Below, piece after piece: positions 1 through 11,104 of a stretch of 64,000 nt of DNA (position 1 is its first letter; every line of letters starts with the position of its first letter). The stretch is from the NCBI GenBank assembly GCA_948474755.1, contig CAOLHI010001485.1:372001-436000 (forward strand), read 5' to 3'. The translations under genes were made by a program, and so were the position numbers. The stretch is from Ctenosaura bakeri. Lineage: Eukaryota > Chordata > Lepidosauria > Squamata > Iguanidae. The notes beneath the pieces are model-generated. The model saw nothing but the letters and a program-made list of their open reading frames with translations, had not been told where the DNA came from and did not search any database.

Positions 1-1
1 G

Positions 2-895
2 CCGGAGGACGACGATCCAGCCTTCTCCGTCTTCGAGGAGAAGCAACCTGCCACGGCCCCGCTGCCTCTCCTGCCCCGGGTATCCAGACTGGTGAAGGCC
101 GCCTGGGATAGGCCGGCCTCGGCTCAGCCGATACCGCAGCGGTTGGAACACCTCTACAGGGTGCAGAAGGATAACGCCGGTTATCTCTTTAATCACCCTT
201 CACCGAACTCTGTGGTGGTCGAGTCGGCACAAACGAAAGGCGCCGGCAGGCAACACACCACCCCGCCGGACAAAGAGGGCAGGAAGTTGGACGCCTATGC
301 AAGAAGGTTCTATTCCGCCGCCTCCTTGCAGATCAGGCTGTCCAACACTCAGGCTTGCCTCGCGGCATATCTGAAAAAGGTGCTCGATCGCCTGCAACCG
401 GCGATGGAGGCGGTACCGGAGGACATCCGCCAAGCCTCCTCCGTGATCTTCAACGAGGCCATCTCCATCGCTCGGCAGCAGATGGCCTCCTCCAGGCACG
501 CAGTGGAGATTGCCTCCCGGGTCATGGCGGGATCCATCGGCCTCCGCCGCCATGCTTGGCTGCGGCCGGCCGACATCCAGGAGGACACCAGAAGGAGGAT
601 TGAAGATCTCCCCTTCGATGGTGAGGGCCTATTCAATTCGTCCACAGACGAAGCTTTGGACAATCTCGTTAAGGCGAGGTTGACCGCCAAGAAGATCGGG
701 CTACAGCCGGCCACGCAAGCCCGCAGGGCCTCCACCTTCCGCCCATCCTGGCGACGATCTTCCACCTCGTCGTTCCAACGTTCGGCCCAGTCTGGACAGT
801 CGAGACCGTCCTCCGGCTCATCGGCCAGACGCACGATTAGACGACGCCCGGCCTCGTCCAAGAAGTCCTCCTCCGAGACAAAGTCTCGGTTTTGA
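2..895 (+). CDS. DIRS retrotransposon gag-like ORF1, 5' part outside window
   Basis: The frame is open from base 2 to a TGA at 893-895, so the start lies upstream of the window; the first internal ATG is at 92. The product is rich in Arg and Ser near its C-terminus, as expected of a nucleic-acid-binding gag-like protein, and has no zinc knuckle, which fits DIRS elements. It precedes an RT/RNase H ORF and a tyrosine recombinase ORF in the order known for DIRS retrotransposons. The assignment comes mainly from this context, because gag-like proteins of the group are poorly conserved. The base composition is GC- and CpG-rich, unlike the AT-rich host DNA that follows 4190, which suggests recent insertion. 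Confidence 0.7.
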   Translation, partial: PEDDDPAFSVFEEKQPATAPLPLLPRVSRLVKAAWDRPASAQPIPQRLEHLYRVQKDNAGYLFNHPSPNSVVVESAQTKGAGRQHTTPPDKEGRKLDAYARRFYSAASLQIRLSNTQACLAAYLKKVLDRLQPAMEAVPEDIRQASSVIFNEAISIARQQMASSRHAVEIASRVMAGSIGLRRHAWLRPADIQEDTRRRIEDLPFDGEGLFNSSTDEALDNLVKARLTAKKIGLQPATQARRASTFRPSWRRSSTSSFQRSAQSGQSRPSSGSSARRTIRRRPASSKKSSSETKSRF

Positions 896-896
896 C

Positions 897-2683
897 GTGC
901 CTGGCAGGACCTACCAATACCCACTCTTCAGCCTACCATCAGCGCTCGGAGACCGACCGACTCTGGCTCGACATCTCGCGGAGTGGCAGTATGTCACTAC
1001 GGACTCTTGGGTGCTTTCCATCATCCGTCTTGGCTACGCCATCGAGTTTCTCGATATTCCTCCTCGAGACGTTTACTATTCCACGCCGTCGAGTCCGGCC
1101 CTCAATCCCTCCTCCAGAAAGGGGCGATCGAGCAGCTCCCGCAAGAGGCCAAGACCACCGGCTTCTTCTCCAGGTACTTCACGGTACCGAAAGCCGACGG
1201 TACCCTCCGGCCGATCCTAGACCTCAGAGGGGTGAACTACTACATCCGCCCCAAAAGGTTCAAGATGGTCACGATACCGTCGATCCTGCCCTTCCTACAT
1301 CGAGGGGACTGGTTCGCCTCCATCGATCTCCGAGACGCATACTTCCATATCGCCATTCGCCCGCAGCACAGACGGTACCTCCGCTTCGCAGTCGACGACA
1401 CCTGTTACCAGTACAAGGTGCTGCCGTTCGGACTCTCGACTGCCCCAAGGGTCTTCACCAAGTGCATGGCCCCGGTGGTATCCTTCCTGCGGACGAAGGG
1501 TGCTTCTGTCTTCCCTTACCTCGACGATTGGCTGTTGGTGGCGTCCTGCAAACAGAGACTTTACCACGACGTCCACATGACGTTGTCACTCCTGACCCGC
1601 CTTGGTCTACGGGTGAATCCGAAGAAGTCCCACCTCGAGCCGGCGAGGATCTTGGACTTCATCGGGGCGACGCTCGACTCGACCTCCGCCAGGGCGTACC
1701 TACCAGAGTCTCGAGCCCAAACCCTGATCCGGGCCGCCGCTCACGCTCGTACGGCCCCGACGTTATCTGCGAGAAGCGTCCAGCAGCTCTTGGGCTACAT
1801 GGCTGCGACGACCGCTGTGACATATCTCGCCAGGCTGAGAGCGAGACCTCTTCAACACTGGTTCGTCCGTATATTCGACCCCCTGCGAGACGAACAGACA
1901 CTCCGACTGCAGCTGCCGGGAGACGTCCGCTCATCCCTCCGATGGTGGCAGTCGCGACGCAATCTCATGTCAGGGATGCCTTTCCAACAGCCGACACCAA
2001 AGGTGACGGTAACGACCGACGCCTCCCTGTATGGATGGGGTGCCCACTGCGGCGATCTCAGAGTCCGCGACAGATGGACCGACGACGAGACCGCTCTCCA
2101 TATCAACGCGCTGGAGCTGCTCGCCGTCTTGAAAGCGCTACGGGCGTTCCGCCACGTCGTAGCGGGGCGGACGGTCCTGGTTCTGACGGACAATACCACC
2201 GCCGTCTGTTACATCAACAGACAAGGAGAGACTCACTCCACAACCCTGCTCAACATTGCACTCGACTTGTGGGAATGGTACATTCGCCTGCATACGCATC
2301 CCGTGGCAGTTCACCTGGCTGGGCAGGAGAACACCACGGCAGACGCCCTCAGCAGGGACACCTCATCCCATCACGAATGGTCTCTCTCCGGAGAGGCGTT
2401 CAGACTGATTCGGGACTGCTGGGGCGAACCATCGATCGACCTCTTCGCGACCAGGGAAAACGCGAAGTGTCGCCGATTCTGTTCCAGAGCGGGCCACGAT
2501 CGTGCCTCCATCGGGGACGCTTTCCAGTTTCCGTGGACCGGGGAACTCCTCTACGCGTTCCCGCCGTTCCCGCTGCTCGGCCGGACGATATCGAAGATCC
2601 TTGCCGACCGAGCCGACGCGATCCTGGTGGCCCCGTACTGGCCGAGGCAACATTGGTTCGCACCCCTGCTACAAGCCGCATGA
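897..2683 (+). pseudogene. DIRS reverse transcriptase / RNase H / methyltransferase-like ORF, frameshifted near its N-terminus
   Basis: This is the element's polymerase. In the 983-2683 frame the RT domain shows a fingers motif (KADGTLRPILDLR), a palm motif (SIDLRDAYFHI) and the catalytic YLDD box at 1517-1528. RNase H follows, with TDAS at 2012-2023 and a later NTTADALSRD. The C-terminal part (IDLFATREN, then APYWPRQHWF) matches the Dam-like MT region found in DIRS. The conserved segment before RT (SDSWVLSIIR-like, here TTDSWVLSIIRLGYAIEF) lies in the 897 frame instead, so a one-base indel near 1085-1115 splits the protein. No in-frame ATG is obvious for the main frame; 983 is GTG. The end overlaps the next ORF by the tetranucleotide ATGA. 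Identity as a DIRS polymerase is firm; the frameshift means this copy is probably not autonomous, unless it is an assembly error. Confidence 0.85.
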
Positions 2684-3810
2684 GACGACCTGCTCCGGTT
2701 GCCACCGACACCGGACCTGCTCTCCCACTCCGGCGGCCGAGTCCTCCATCCGGACCTGCCACGCCTGGCCCTCCATGCCTGGAGGATATCGCACTAGACG
2801 ATCCCGTGCTCGGTACCATCCTCGTCGCGGCCAGGAAGGAATCCACCCGTCGCAACTATCAATACAAGTGGCGACGCTTCCTGACCTTCGCTAACGAGAG
2901 GAGTGAGCCGGTATCGCCCGCGGGGCTCTCTACCGTCCTGCATTTCCTCCTGCACCTCCGGCAACGGGGGCTGGCATTTCCATCCCTGAAGGTGTATCTC
3001 TCCGCGATCGTGGCATACCAACCGCCACGATCTGCTGCCTCGGCCTTCTTCAGGAACGATACCGTTAAGCGGTTCCTGAAAGGACTTCATCATCTCTACC
3101 CGCCGGTATCGCCGCCGCTACCGCCGTGGTCCCTCTCGCTGGTGCTCTCGCAGCTGACGAAGCCGCCCTTCGAGCCGATGGCGACCTCGGATGACAGGCT
3201 CCTGACCATGAAGACTGCCTTCCTGGTAGCGGTGACCTCGGCGAGGCGAGCGGGTGAGATCACAGCTCTTCGTTCCGATGAGCCCTTCACGGTCTTCCAC
3301 AGAGACAAGGTGGTCCTGCGACCTGACATCTCGTTCCTGCCTAAGGTGGTGTCCAGTTTCCATCTCAACCAGGACATCATCCTGCCTGCCTTCTTCCCGA
3401 ACCCGACGACACCGTTGGAGCGGTCCCTCCACTCCCTGGACGTGCGTCGGGCCTTGGCCTTCTACAAGGACAGGACTGCTTCCTTCCGACAGACGCCGCA
3501 TCTCTTCGTTTGCTATGGGCGACGTCGGAAGGGCCTCAAAGTGTCCACCCAGCGCTTCTCCAAGTGGGTGGTACGGACTATTCAACTGGCGTATGAGCTC
3601 GCGAGGAAGCCTCCGCCAGTCCTGCTTCGAGCCCACTCCACCAGAGCTGTGGCTACTTCTGCGGCCCTCCTACGAGGAGTTGACCTGCATGAACTCTGCC
3701 GTGTGGCGACCTGGTCCCAACCATCGACCTTCGTGCGCCACTACAGGCTCGACTGCCGGTCGCGCAGAGATGCCCGGTTTGGACGTGAGGTGCTGGCTTC
3801 CGTGCTGTAG
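2680..3810 (+). CDS. DIRS tyrosine recombinase (YR integrase)
   Basis: This 376-residue ORF encodes the recombinase that DIRS elements use instead of a DDE integrase to insert a circular DNA copy without target-site duplication. An N-terminal SAM-like core-binding region (ARKESTRRNYQYKWRRF, then LKVYLSAIVAYQ) precedes the catalytic domain. Candidate catalytic residues are Arg in SARRAGEIT (codon 3244 or 3247), the H-x-x-R pair in RAHSTRAVATS (His 3634, Arg 3643) and the nucleophile Tyr in FVRHYRLD (codon 3742). The ATG at 2680 overlaps the stop of the RT ORF as ATGA, suggesting termination-reinitiation. The frame stays open further upstream, but that stretch is antisense-like shadow over RT. 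The ORF is full length and uninterrupted, which points to a young copy. Confidence 0.9.
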   Translation: MRRPAPVATDTGPALPLRRPSPPSGPATPGPPCLEDIALDDPVLGTILVAARKESTRRNYQYKWRRFLTFANERSEPVSPAGLSTVLHFLLHLRQRGLAFPSLKVYLSAIVAYQPPRSAASAFFRNDTVKRFLKGLHHLYPPVSPPLPPWSLSLVLSQLTKPPFEPMATSDDRLLTMKTAFLVAVTSARRAGEITALRSDEPFTVFHRDKVVLRPDISFLPKVVSSFHLNQDIILPAFFPNPTTPLERSLHSLDVRRALAFYKDRTASFRQTPHLFVCYGRRRKGLKVSTQRFSKWVVRTIQLAYELARKPPPVLLRAHSTRAVATSAALLRGVDLHELCRVATWSQPSTFVRHYRLDCRSRRDARFGREVLASVL

Positions 3811-3883
3811 GACCTGACCCGCCGTCCGACCGGTAAGCTACACAGTCTCCTAGTGTATGAAGGCACAGAGACCACGAAGAAGA

Positions 3884-3943
3884 AGAACAGGTTGCTTACC
3901 TGTAACTGTGGTTCTTCGAGTGGTCATCTGTGCCATCATACAC
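3884..3943. repeat. DIRS internal complementary region (inverted match to right ITR)
   Basis: About 59 bp here is a perfect inverted copy of 4125-4184. Just before it, 3848-3883 resembles the start of the same terminal repeat in direct orientation (cctagtgtatga...ggcacag). Such a segment downstream of the YR ORF, complementary to the element termini, is the internal complementary region that templates circle formation in DIRS replication. Sequence identity is directly visible; the role is taken from the DIRS family. Confidence 0.8.
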
Positions 3944-4118
3944 ACCCGCCCTTCCTCCCCTCTTTCTCAGGTCCCTGTAGGTTCTACGGCGGACGACAGA
4001 ACTGAGGAGAGACCGTTGCTCGGCGGGAGGAGCATGCGCAGTACCGGCGTGGGGGAGGGGTTCCCGCCAAGCGAACAAGCTCTAGAAGTTTCCGAACGCT
4101 ACCGCGCAGGCGCTAAAG

Positions 4119-4190
4119 CTCCTAGTGTATGATGGCACAGATGACCACTCGAAGAACCACAGTTACAGGTAAGCAACCTGTTCTTCCTCT
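4119..4190. repeat. DIRS right inverted terminal repeat / 3' end of element
   Basis: This terminal segment reads gtgtatgatggcacagatga and runs on to cagttacaggtaagcaacc. It pairs exactly in inverted orientation with 3884-3943. After about 4190 the sequence turns AT-rich and CpG-poor, so the element ends here. The matching left repeat is outside the window. It contains a CAGGTAAG string, a perfect splice-donor consensus. Confidence 0.75.
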
Positions 4191-5380
4191 TAACTACTGT
4201 GACGATTGCAGCCGAGTTACGAGAAAACAAAGATGCCTGAGTAGGGTACCAAATGGTATCTTTGTCCCTGCTAATCAAGAAGTCCTAGGATTTTGACACT
4301 GATGATCCCTGGTTCTACACCGTGGCTGCTAGCAGCAGCATTGGCAGGAACGGAGTCCTATAGATTCTTAGACGTGGTGTTGCAGAAAGAGTTAGGGAAA
4401 TGAAAAGACCTCCTGCTCTCCTTATGTCTGTTGCAAGACTTGTACTCCTGTAGAGGCTGAGGTGGATCAAGGTCTGTTTCTTTGCCCAGCCAGTAGGAAT
4501 TCAAATTCAAATGATCAATGGAACATGTCCACTCCCCTCCCATGGAAGTAGATATTTTTGCTAGTAATAAAGCTCCAAAACTTGTGTGTTGAGCTTTAAA
4601 TGTATGTTTGGCTCCAGATAATTTTGCTCTGTTGCCAACAGAGGACTATGTAACAGAGATATAGATGCAGGGCCAGATCCTGTGACAGATTCAAGAGGGC
4701 AACTCTGTACCTATTATGCCTTCTGATAATGCCGTTACAGGGACTAGTAACCATCATTCTACAGTGTAAGGAGTTCAAAGATTAGCTGATTTTTTTTAAT
4801 GATATGCCATCTTTTGCCAGCAATGCCCAAACTGCAATTTACATAGAATTATGAGGCTATTCTCTGCACAAGAGAATAAATACACAAATGTGACATCAAC
4901 ATCCTAGAACACTTTGTCCCTGACATTAGTTGCCAGTCTTGAACAGAGCTTCAAAGACAGCTTGCAATGTGAAACAGATGAACTGCAATTCTCCAAAGTT
5001 TGCTTCATCTCCTGTGGCTTGAACGTTGTTTTTTTTAAAACAGTTAAAATCACATTATGGGTGGAATCCTGTTGCTTTCTCTAAATTAGAGATCAATTAA
5101 ATCAATTGTTCAACGGCGAGTCAATACATAGGTAAATCCCATTGATCCAGTGGGTCTACTGTAATGCAGAATAATAACAGGATTGCAATATAATAATCCA
5201 TAAGGAGAGGTGGTTAAGAAATAAATAAATTCATGTTATCTTCACCTACTTCTTCTTGAGGCCTGTATGCAATCAGCAATACAAGGATGTCTCTGGTGTG
5301 AATGGCTACTATTAATAAACAGTCACTGCTCATATCTTATTTCCCTCTGACCAGTACACCTCATAATCTGTGTACAATTT

Positions 5381-5439
5381 TGTATGTATGTATGTATGTA
5401 TGTATGTATGTATGTGTATTGTGTGTGTGTGTGTGTATG
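5381..5439. repeat. (TATG)n/(TG)n microsatellite
   Basis: Tandem tatg units pass into tg dinucleotides. Confidence 0.9.
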
Positions 5440-5458
5440 ATTCCAAATAACATTTCAT

Positions 5459-5540
5459 GGTTCTGAGGAAGTATGCCGTAGTCCACAAAAGCTCATGCCA
5501 GGAAAAAAAAAATGTGCTAGTCTTTTAAGACTCTTAAAAA
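5459..5540 (+). repeat. Retroelement 3'-tail-like repeat fragment
   Basis: The string ctgaggaagtatgccgtagt, followed by cacaaaagctcatgcc, an A-rich stretch and a 'tagtctttt' ending, matches a tail motif repeated widely in reptile genomes (gaggaagt...cgaaagctcatgcc...ttagtctttaagg). I cannot assign the family. Confidence 0.4.
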
Positions 5541-5776
5541 AGAAAATTGCTGCATGAGATAGCTAACCCTTTCAGGCCATATTGAGTCACTAATTTTGAA
5601 ATCACACAAAATGAGCAAATGGAAAGGACTAGCGTATTTAGGGAAGAGACATCTTATCGGTTTAGCTTTCAGGAGCCCCTCCTGCTCATAATGCAAACAC
5701 AGGGACAGCTGTATTACCCACATGAGGGTCACATAGCCTGCATGTTGTCTTGTGATGCCATATATGGGAGAAAGTA

Positions 5777-6210
5777 CAGTAGGCCCTCCACATTCACGGG
5801 GGATAGGGGCACAGAACCCCTGCAAAAGTGAAAAGAACGCAAATAACTCCCTCCAATGAGTAATCCCCCTTCCCTGCACTCTCCTGCCCACTGCTGCCCA
5901 CGTCAGCAATTGTGCCAGCAGCAGCAGGCAGGAGATGGCGAGAAAAAGATCTTTCCTCCCCTCCACCCTCCCACTCACCACTGGGGCGATCATGCTCACA
6001 GCGGCAGGCAGGTAAGTGTGAGGGGGAGGAAAAGATTTTTCCTCTTCATCCTCCAACCCACTGAGGCAATTGTGCCAACGGTGGCAGACAGGAGAGCACC
6101 ATTCTCCACCTAGGGAATGGGAGGGTGAGAGTGGGGGTAGGCAAGTTGGCACCGCAAATAATCAAACCCGCAAGAATCAAACTTACAAATGTGGTGGGAG
6201 GATTGTACTG
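5777..6210. mobile_element. Tigger-like (TcMar) MITE, copy 1
   Basis: The ends are inverted: cagtaggccctccacattca on the left and, read on the minus strand, cagtacaatcctcccaccac on the right. A TA precedes the left end. The CAGT-x-GGCCCTC type terminus is that of Tigger/pogo elements. The interior is made of imperfect GC-rich duplicate blocks (about 5880-5990 and 6000-6095) with no transposase. Confidence 0.7.
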
Positions 6211-6504
6211 CAGCTGCAGATTATCAGACCACACCTCAAACATCCTAGGCCCATCCTAGGCAGCAAGGAAGAAAGTTATAAAGCCAATAAAACTTAGTTC
6301 TTCAGATGAAGCACTTCAACCACAGCCATGCTGTGTAGCCTTACCTTTGGTTTCTGGGAAAGATCCCTCAGAAAAAGAAGTCTCACCTGAAGGTGGTGTA
6401 AGCTCTGCTTTATCCAGTGTAGGTACCCACTTTGGAGCAGCTGAACTTCATTTTCTTCAAGTCATACAAACAGAGTAGCCACTATGACCAGAAGGCAAAT
6501 TTCA

Positions 6505-6600
6505 GAAGCTGTATTTTGGTAATACCTTTATTAGGCCAACCAAAAGGCCCCCAAATCTTTGTTTAACCCTTCAAAACTACAAGTTTCTTCATCATGGGAT
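6505..6600 (-). repeat. Retroelement 3'-tail-like repeat fragment
   Basis: On the minus strand it reads catgatgaagaaacttgtag, then ttggcctaataaaggtatta, a tail motif common in tetrapod repeats. The family is not assigned. Confidence 0.35.
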
Positions 6601-8407
6601 AAAAAAACCAAGCACGAGAAAGTACACTTAGGAGCACTGTTGAGAAGAGATAGGATGGAAATTCAAGATCCATAAGGTGGCAGTAAGCTGCAGTTTTGCA
6701 GCATCATTGCAGTTTTCTCATGGAGAGTGTGGAAACATGGAAAAGGCAGCTGCTACCCCCTGCCCAATCAGGGAGACATTCCTCCCCACCTATCAGCAAG
6801 AAAACTGGTTTCTACTGTTAAGCCTCTGGTAAGCACAAAATAGACAAAGAGAAAGATCTTTGGACAAAGAATGAGCGTTAGCTCTCCAACATTTACCAAC
6901 ATTCACTGGAAAACCTAGGAAGACAGTGGAGATTCAATCCAATAAAACTTGTATCATACTGAGGGGGAATTATTAGTCACAATACAAGAGTTGGAGGGAG
7001 GGATCTGGAGTTGGTCATACTTAAAAGCAGAACTATTAACGTCGATGGCACTTAAGTTAGTCATGTCTAAGGCCATTTCCCCACTAGAAATCATTAGCGG
7101 AATATACCGTTACAATTGCAGCATCGCCATTTGTGTGATGTCATTTGGTTTGGAACACTGTTTTCCATGCACTTCTGCTTCAGAACATGAGTAGCAGGAG
7201 TAGTGGTATTGCCACTAGTGTTCCTTCTGCACCCCAGCATCCTTGGCCACTCCTTGTCTCTGCCTTCACCCCACCCCACCCCACTTGCCCTGATCAGTCA
7301 GGGTTTTTTTGTTTTTCTTTGGAAGCTGTACTAAACATAGCAGTACACTATTGTATTTTCAAGTTATAATGCCTAAAAATTTCTTTAAAAAAAGTTTTAA
7401 CTCAAAGGTGAACTTTAAAATAAACACGGAGAAGTGATAGATTTCCAAGTTACCACACCATGGGAGTCACTGAGGGAGGGACAAGCTGGGCATGCCCACA
7501 GCCTGCCCACTGCTGGATCCAGGATGACAGGAACTGCGATCAAGTGGTTCCACACTGAGCCAGCTGATGGGACTGAAGCGCTAATGGAGACCTTTAATGA
7601 ATTTTTTCTGGAAATAGAATAGGGGGGTTTGGCAACATCTGGGGACAAGATAGCAGCTCAATAGTGATGATGTTGTGTGGTAGCATGGCTCTTGACCCAG
7701 AAACAACCCACTCTGGAAATGGCCTACACCTGAAGCAGGGGTTTTATTCCCCATGGTGCTGCAGTGGCATAAACTATTTTTCCAAAGATTTTTCCAATGG
7801 TGCTGCTGTAACATTTAAAAGAACAAGATTGCCATGAGGCTGCAAAATCATTGCCCCTTGCTAGATGACAATTTTCCCCATGATGGTCCTTGAGCATGTG
7901 ACTGAAATCTTCAGAGATTTCATCAGTGGGATGGGTACATCAATAGAAAAAAGCTTCAGTTCTACTGCTTTACTTGTAAAGGCACCCGATACTTTCAAAC
8001 AAAAGGCAAGATTTTTTTCTAAAATGAATTGAAGTGTTAGGATGAAAGTGCTAATTCAACAGGATGTAAAAGGCATTAAACTGGGACTTGGCATAAAGGA
8101 ACTGAGGTAACCCCTCTCTTCTTTCCTATGATAGATATATTTATACATAAATGCCAATATACATAAATGCCAATATAATAAACAAAGTTGAAAAATGTAA
8201 GCAGAGCCAGCCTGGATTAGACCAACGGTCTATTTATATCAGTGTCTTGTTTCATACATTGCACAACCAGAAGCTTTTGGGAAGCCTACAGGTAGGACAT
8301 GAAACAGCCCTTTCCTACCATTATGCTCCAGCAACTGGAACTGAGATGTGTCCTGCTTCTGATTTTGGAGGTATTGTATAACTAGTCATATCCTTTATGA
8401 TGTTCCC

Positions 8408-8602
8408 TTGTTGTTGTGTGTCTTCAAGTTGTTTCTGACTTATAACAACCCTACATCAACCTATCACATGGTTTTCCAAGGCTAAGAATGTGTGACATGC
8501 CCAAGGTCACCCAGTGGGTTTCCATGGCTAACTGAGGAATTGAACCCTGGCCCTAGGGTCCATAGTCAAACGCTCAAGCCACTACACCATGCTGACTCTC
8601 TC
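8408..8602 (-). mobile_element. tRNA-derived SINE, squamate type, minus strand
   Basis: Read on the minus strand it has an A-box-like tagtggcttgagcg, a B-box-like ggttcaattcc, then cccagtgggt/cttgggcatg core sequence, and ends with the aagtcagaaacaacttgaag tail. The same family recurs at 42262, 47777 and 57085. Confidence 0.8.
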
Positions 8603-8659
8603 TGATGTTCTCTACTTACCTCCTAAGTTGTCTGTCATAGGCACCACAACTTGTGGTTG

Positions 8660-8772
8660 CAAATTCTATAGGGTCGCTGTAAGTCAGAAATTATTTAAAG
8701 GCATGCAAAAACAAGTAGTCCTGGAGTCCTAGCACAGCACTCTTAAGCACTATACCATGCTAGCTCTCAAAG
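8660..8772. mobile_element. Two SINE fragments, head to tail disrupted
   Basis: The 3' tail of the SINE family is on the plus strand (tagggtcgctgtaagtcaga at about 8670). It abuts a minus-strand head fragment ending ...ctataccatgctagctct at about 8766. Confidence 0.6.
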
Positions 8773-8929
8773 CTGTGTGTATCAATATGCTAGTAAAAGG
8801 GCAGAAGAGCTAGATGGGAAAAAAGCTCTTTGAGACATAATATACTACAAGCAGTCCATCAATCTTTAAAACGCTTTCCACTGATCTTTCTTGAGGCCCA
8901 ACTAGTTGTACATACCACAGAAACAAGCA

Positions 8930-9066
8930 GACCTTGTGTGGGGAACTGTTGAATCTCTAGATGTTTTGGACTACAGTTCCCACAGTTCTTCACCACTGGC
9001 CATGCAGAGTGGGGATGGTGGGAGTTGGAGACCAAAACAGCTGAAGAACCAAAGGTTCCCCATCCT
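8930..9066. mobile_element. hAT-like nonautonomous foldback element
   Basis: Arms tagatgttttggactacagt and, inverted, the segment near 9015-9045 (gggagttggagaccaaaaca) face each other, followed by aaaggttccccatcc. This matches the common reptile repeat with ends of the type ggggaacc...ctccagatg. Diverged relatives occur at 22520, 25890, 40425 and 47125. Confidence 0.5.
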
Positions 9067-10299
9067 TAAGACACACTCACTGTCATCAAAGAGTAGCAAC
9101 ATCCTTGCATCTGCCAAGGAAAATGAGGGAGGGAAAAAGCCTCATGCCCAAAGTTTGCAAAGGATCTTTTCAGGAGTATTTTGGAAAATGTACATATTCT
9201 TTAAATGAACTATACCATGTGAGTTCTAGAGAATGGGGCTATACCTGCTAGCCACCATATGTTTTGGAAGTACATGTTTTGGAAGCACATTCATAGACGA
9301 AGTCTTCTGAATAGGCAAAATTTCTTCTCTGATCCTGATTCCAGCTCAACCAGCATTTTCATTTGTGGGGAAACCTGCGTATGGATTAGTGCTCTTCTTC
9401 CCACCATAATTTGTGTTGACATGGAAGACTAGTGTCCAGATATGGCTAGCCCTGAACTAGCTTTAAATAAAGACTAAGAGAAAAATATTTGAAAAATAAA
9501 ATATTATTTGAAAAACAATTATAACACTTTATAACATCAAGAGCCAAAGGGAGAAAAAGTAGTCTCCTTCTACAGATTATTTGCTAGGGAACCTGGGCAT
9601 GTCCTCCTCTCCACATCTTCTACTTTGTTCATTAACAGCTTTGAGGACCCTTAATCTAGTCCTGTGTACAAGAACAGGAGACGGTGTATATGGATTAAAA
9701 AGACAAGAGATATGGAGCAGTAACTAGGCAGTTATGTTACCTGCTCATGAATTCTTTCCCTCTACTCATAAGAAATTTGTGTTCTTCCTCCTTCTCCTGC
9801 ACCAAGATGTCAGACAACTTGTAGTTAGGTTACTATTCAAACCTTCTTGCTGCTCTATTTTAACCAACTGTTAGTCACGTGTTTCCTTTAGAATGGGTTG
9901 AAAATGTGTGGCTTTCAACTTCATCAGTCAGTCCTTTCCAGCATAGCCAATGGCAAGAATTGATAGGAGTTTGCACACCCACATCTACAGGGACATGACA
10001 TTCCCCATCCCTATTTTAAAAGATGTTCTATATGTTTGATATGAGATTTTCCCTTATTAGTGAAACCTATTACTACTTATTTGCCTAAAAACAAGGAAGG
10101 ATGGTAGTGGCATTACAGTGGTATGCATATGATTTCCAGCAGATGTCAGTATTATCACTACTAACATCACACTTTCTACTTGATGATAGTTTGAAATGCA
10201 GCAATATGTTGTTTTTCTACAAAAGGAGGTCAGCAAAAGCCATAATATTGGTCTATTTTATTCATAGTACAAAAAAGAGAGATGATCTACAGTATTCCC

Positions 10300-11104
10300 C
10301 ATGCTAGCTGGAGTATTTATTTAAAAAGAAAAGAAAACAAGATATCGAACCACACACGCATACAAATATACCTTTCAATTTCATGGATTATGTTATCACA
10401 CAAGTAAACAGGGTTTCGTAGGGCATATAAAAAGATTATCTACACCAGAAAGACTTGTTAATGTTCAGGGTGTCTTCTCTCGCTCACGCACGCACACACA
10501 AATACACATGTACATATAGTTCATCTTTAAAGCTGAAATGCTCTTTTTGTACCAAAACTTTACAAAAGGCAGTGCTACACTAAATTAGAAAAGAAATAAT
10601 GAATGTGTTTAAGTATGTAAATATTAACTGAACCAATTTAAGTGTAATTCCATAAACAAAAACTGCTCTAAATATAAACACTGGGACTGTGGAATAAAAC
10701 TTTTGACTTGGGAAGCATGTGAAGTATTCAGATTTGTTTCCCAAGAATATCCATAGCAGCAGGAGCAAGATGTGTTGATAATGAGAGCTGGACCCAAAGG
10801 TCATACATGGAAATGGGCACCTATCCTTTCACTAAGTCATCTCTCTCTCTCTCTCATTTTCTCAAGACAAAGTAAGATGTTGTGGGGGAAAAAATTGGTG
10901 ATTGATGCAAGCCCCTTCCCCAAAGAAAGATACACCATTAGCAAGGAGTATGACCAACTGCTTTTTCCAGAACACTACCATTTTGTGGAAGTGCACCTTC
11001 AATACTGGGCACTTTGGAGATGACTTCAGACACATTTTTGCAGAAAACATCATCATTCTTTGTGTTGCCTGCAGTTTTGCGCCTAACAAGTTCTGCCTTA
11101 TTAG
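10300..11104 (-). other. WLS: Probable WLS 3'UTR
   Basis: This non-coding sequence directly follows the WLS stop codon on the minus strand and runs to the first good AATAAA. It includes a short TC run near 10841-10855. The boundary is inferred. Confidence 0.5.
10316..10321 (-). terminator. WLS: Candidate WLS polyadenylation signal AATAAA
   Basis: AATAAA occurs on the minus strand 784 bp beyond the stop codon. A second AATAAA lies at 10257-10262. Either could define the 3' end; cDNA would decide. Confidence 0.35.

Larger units (their letters stand above)
1..4190 (+). mobile_element. DIRS-like tyrosine-recombinase retrotransposon, 5' end missing
   Basis: The element contains, in order, a gag-like ORF, an RT/RNase H/MT-like ORF, a YR ORF, an internal complementary region and a right inverted terminal repeat. 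The high GC and many undecayed CpG dinucleotides contrast with the host DNA to the right. One frameshift in the pre-RT region is the only clear lesion. It lies about 6 kb beyond the 3' end of WLS, pointing opposite to that gene. Confidence 0.88.
4191..10299. other. Intergenic DNA between DIRS element and WLS 3' end
   Basis: AT-rich, stop-dense sequence with no credible coding exon. It holds a TATG/TG microsatellite, two retroelement 3'-tail-like fragments (about 5459-5540 and 6505-6600), a Tigger-like MITE, minus-strand SINE copies and one hAT-like foldback, each listed separately. Nothing else is recognisable. Confidence 0.7.

Noticed and set aside
892..2679. Upstream extension of the YR reading frame across the RT region
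   Set aside because: The real RT/RNase H product is in another frame. The extension is Arg/Pro-rich shadow translation, so YR was started at 2680.
5517..6152. A 211-codon minus-strand ORF
   Set aside because: It runs through a Tigger-like MITE and has no recognisable domain.
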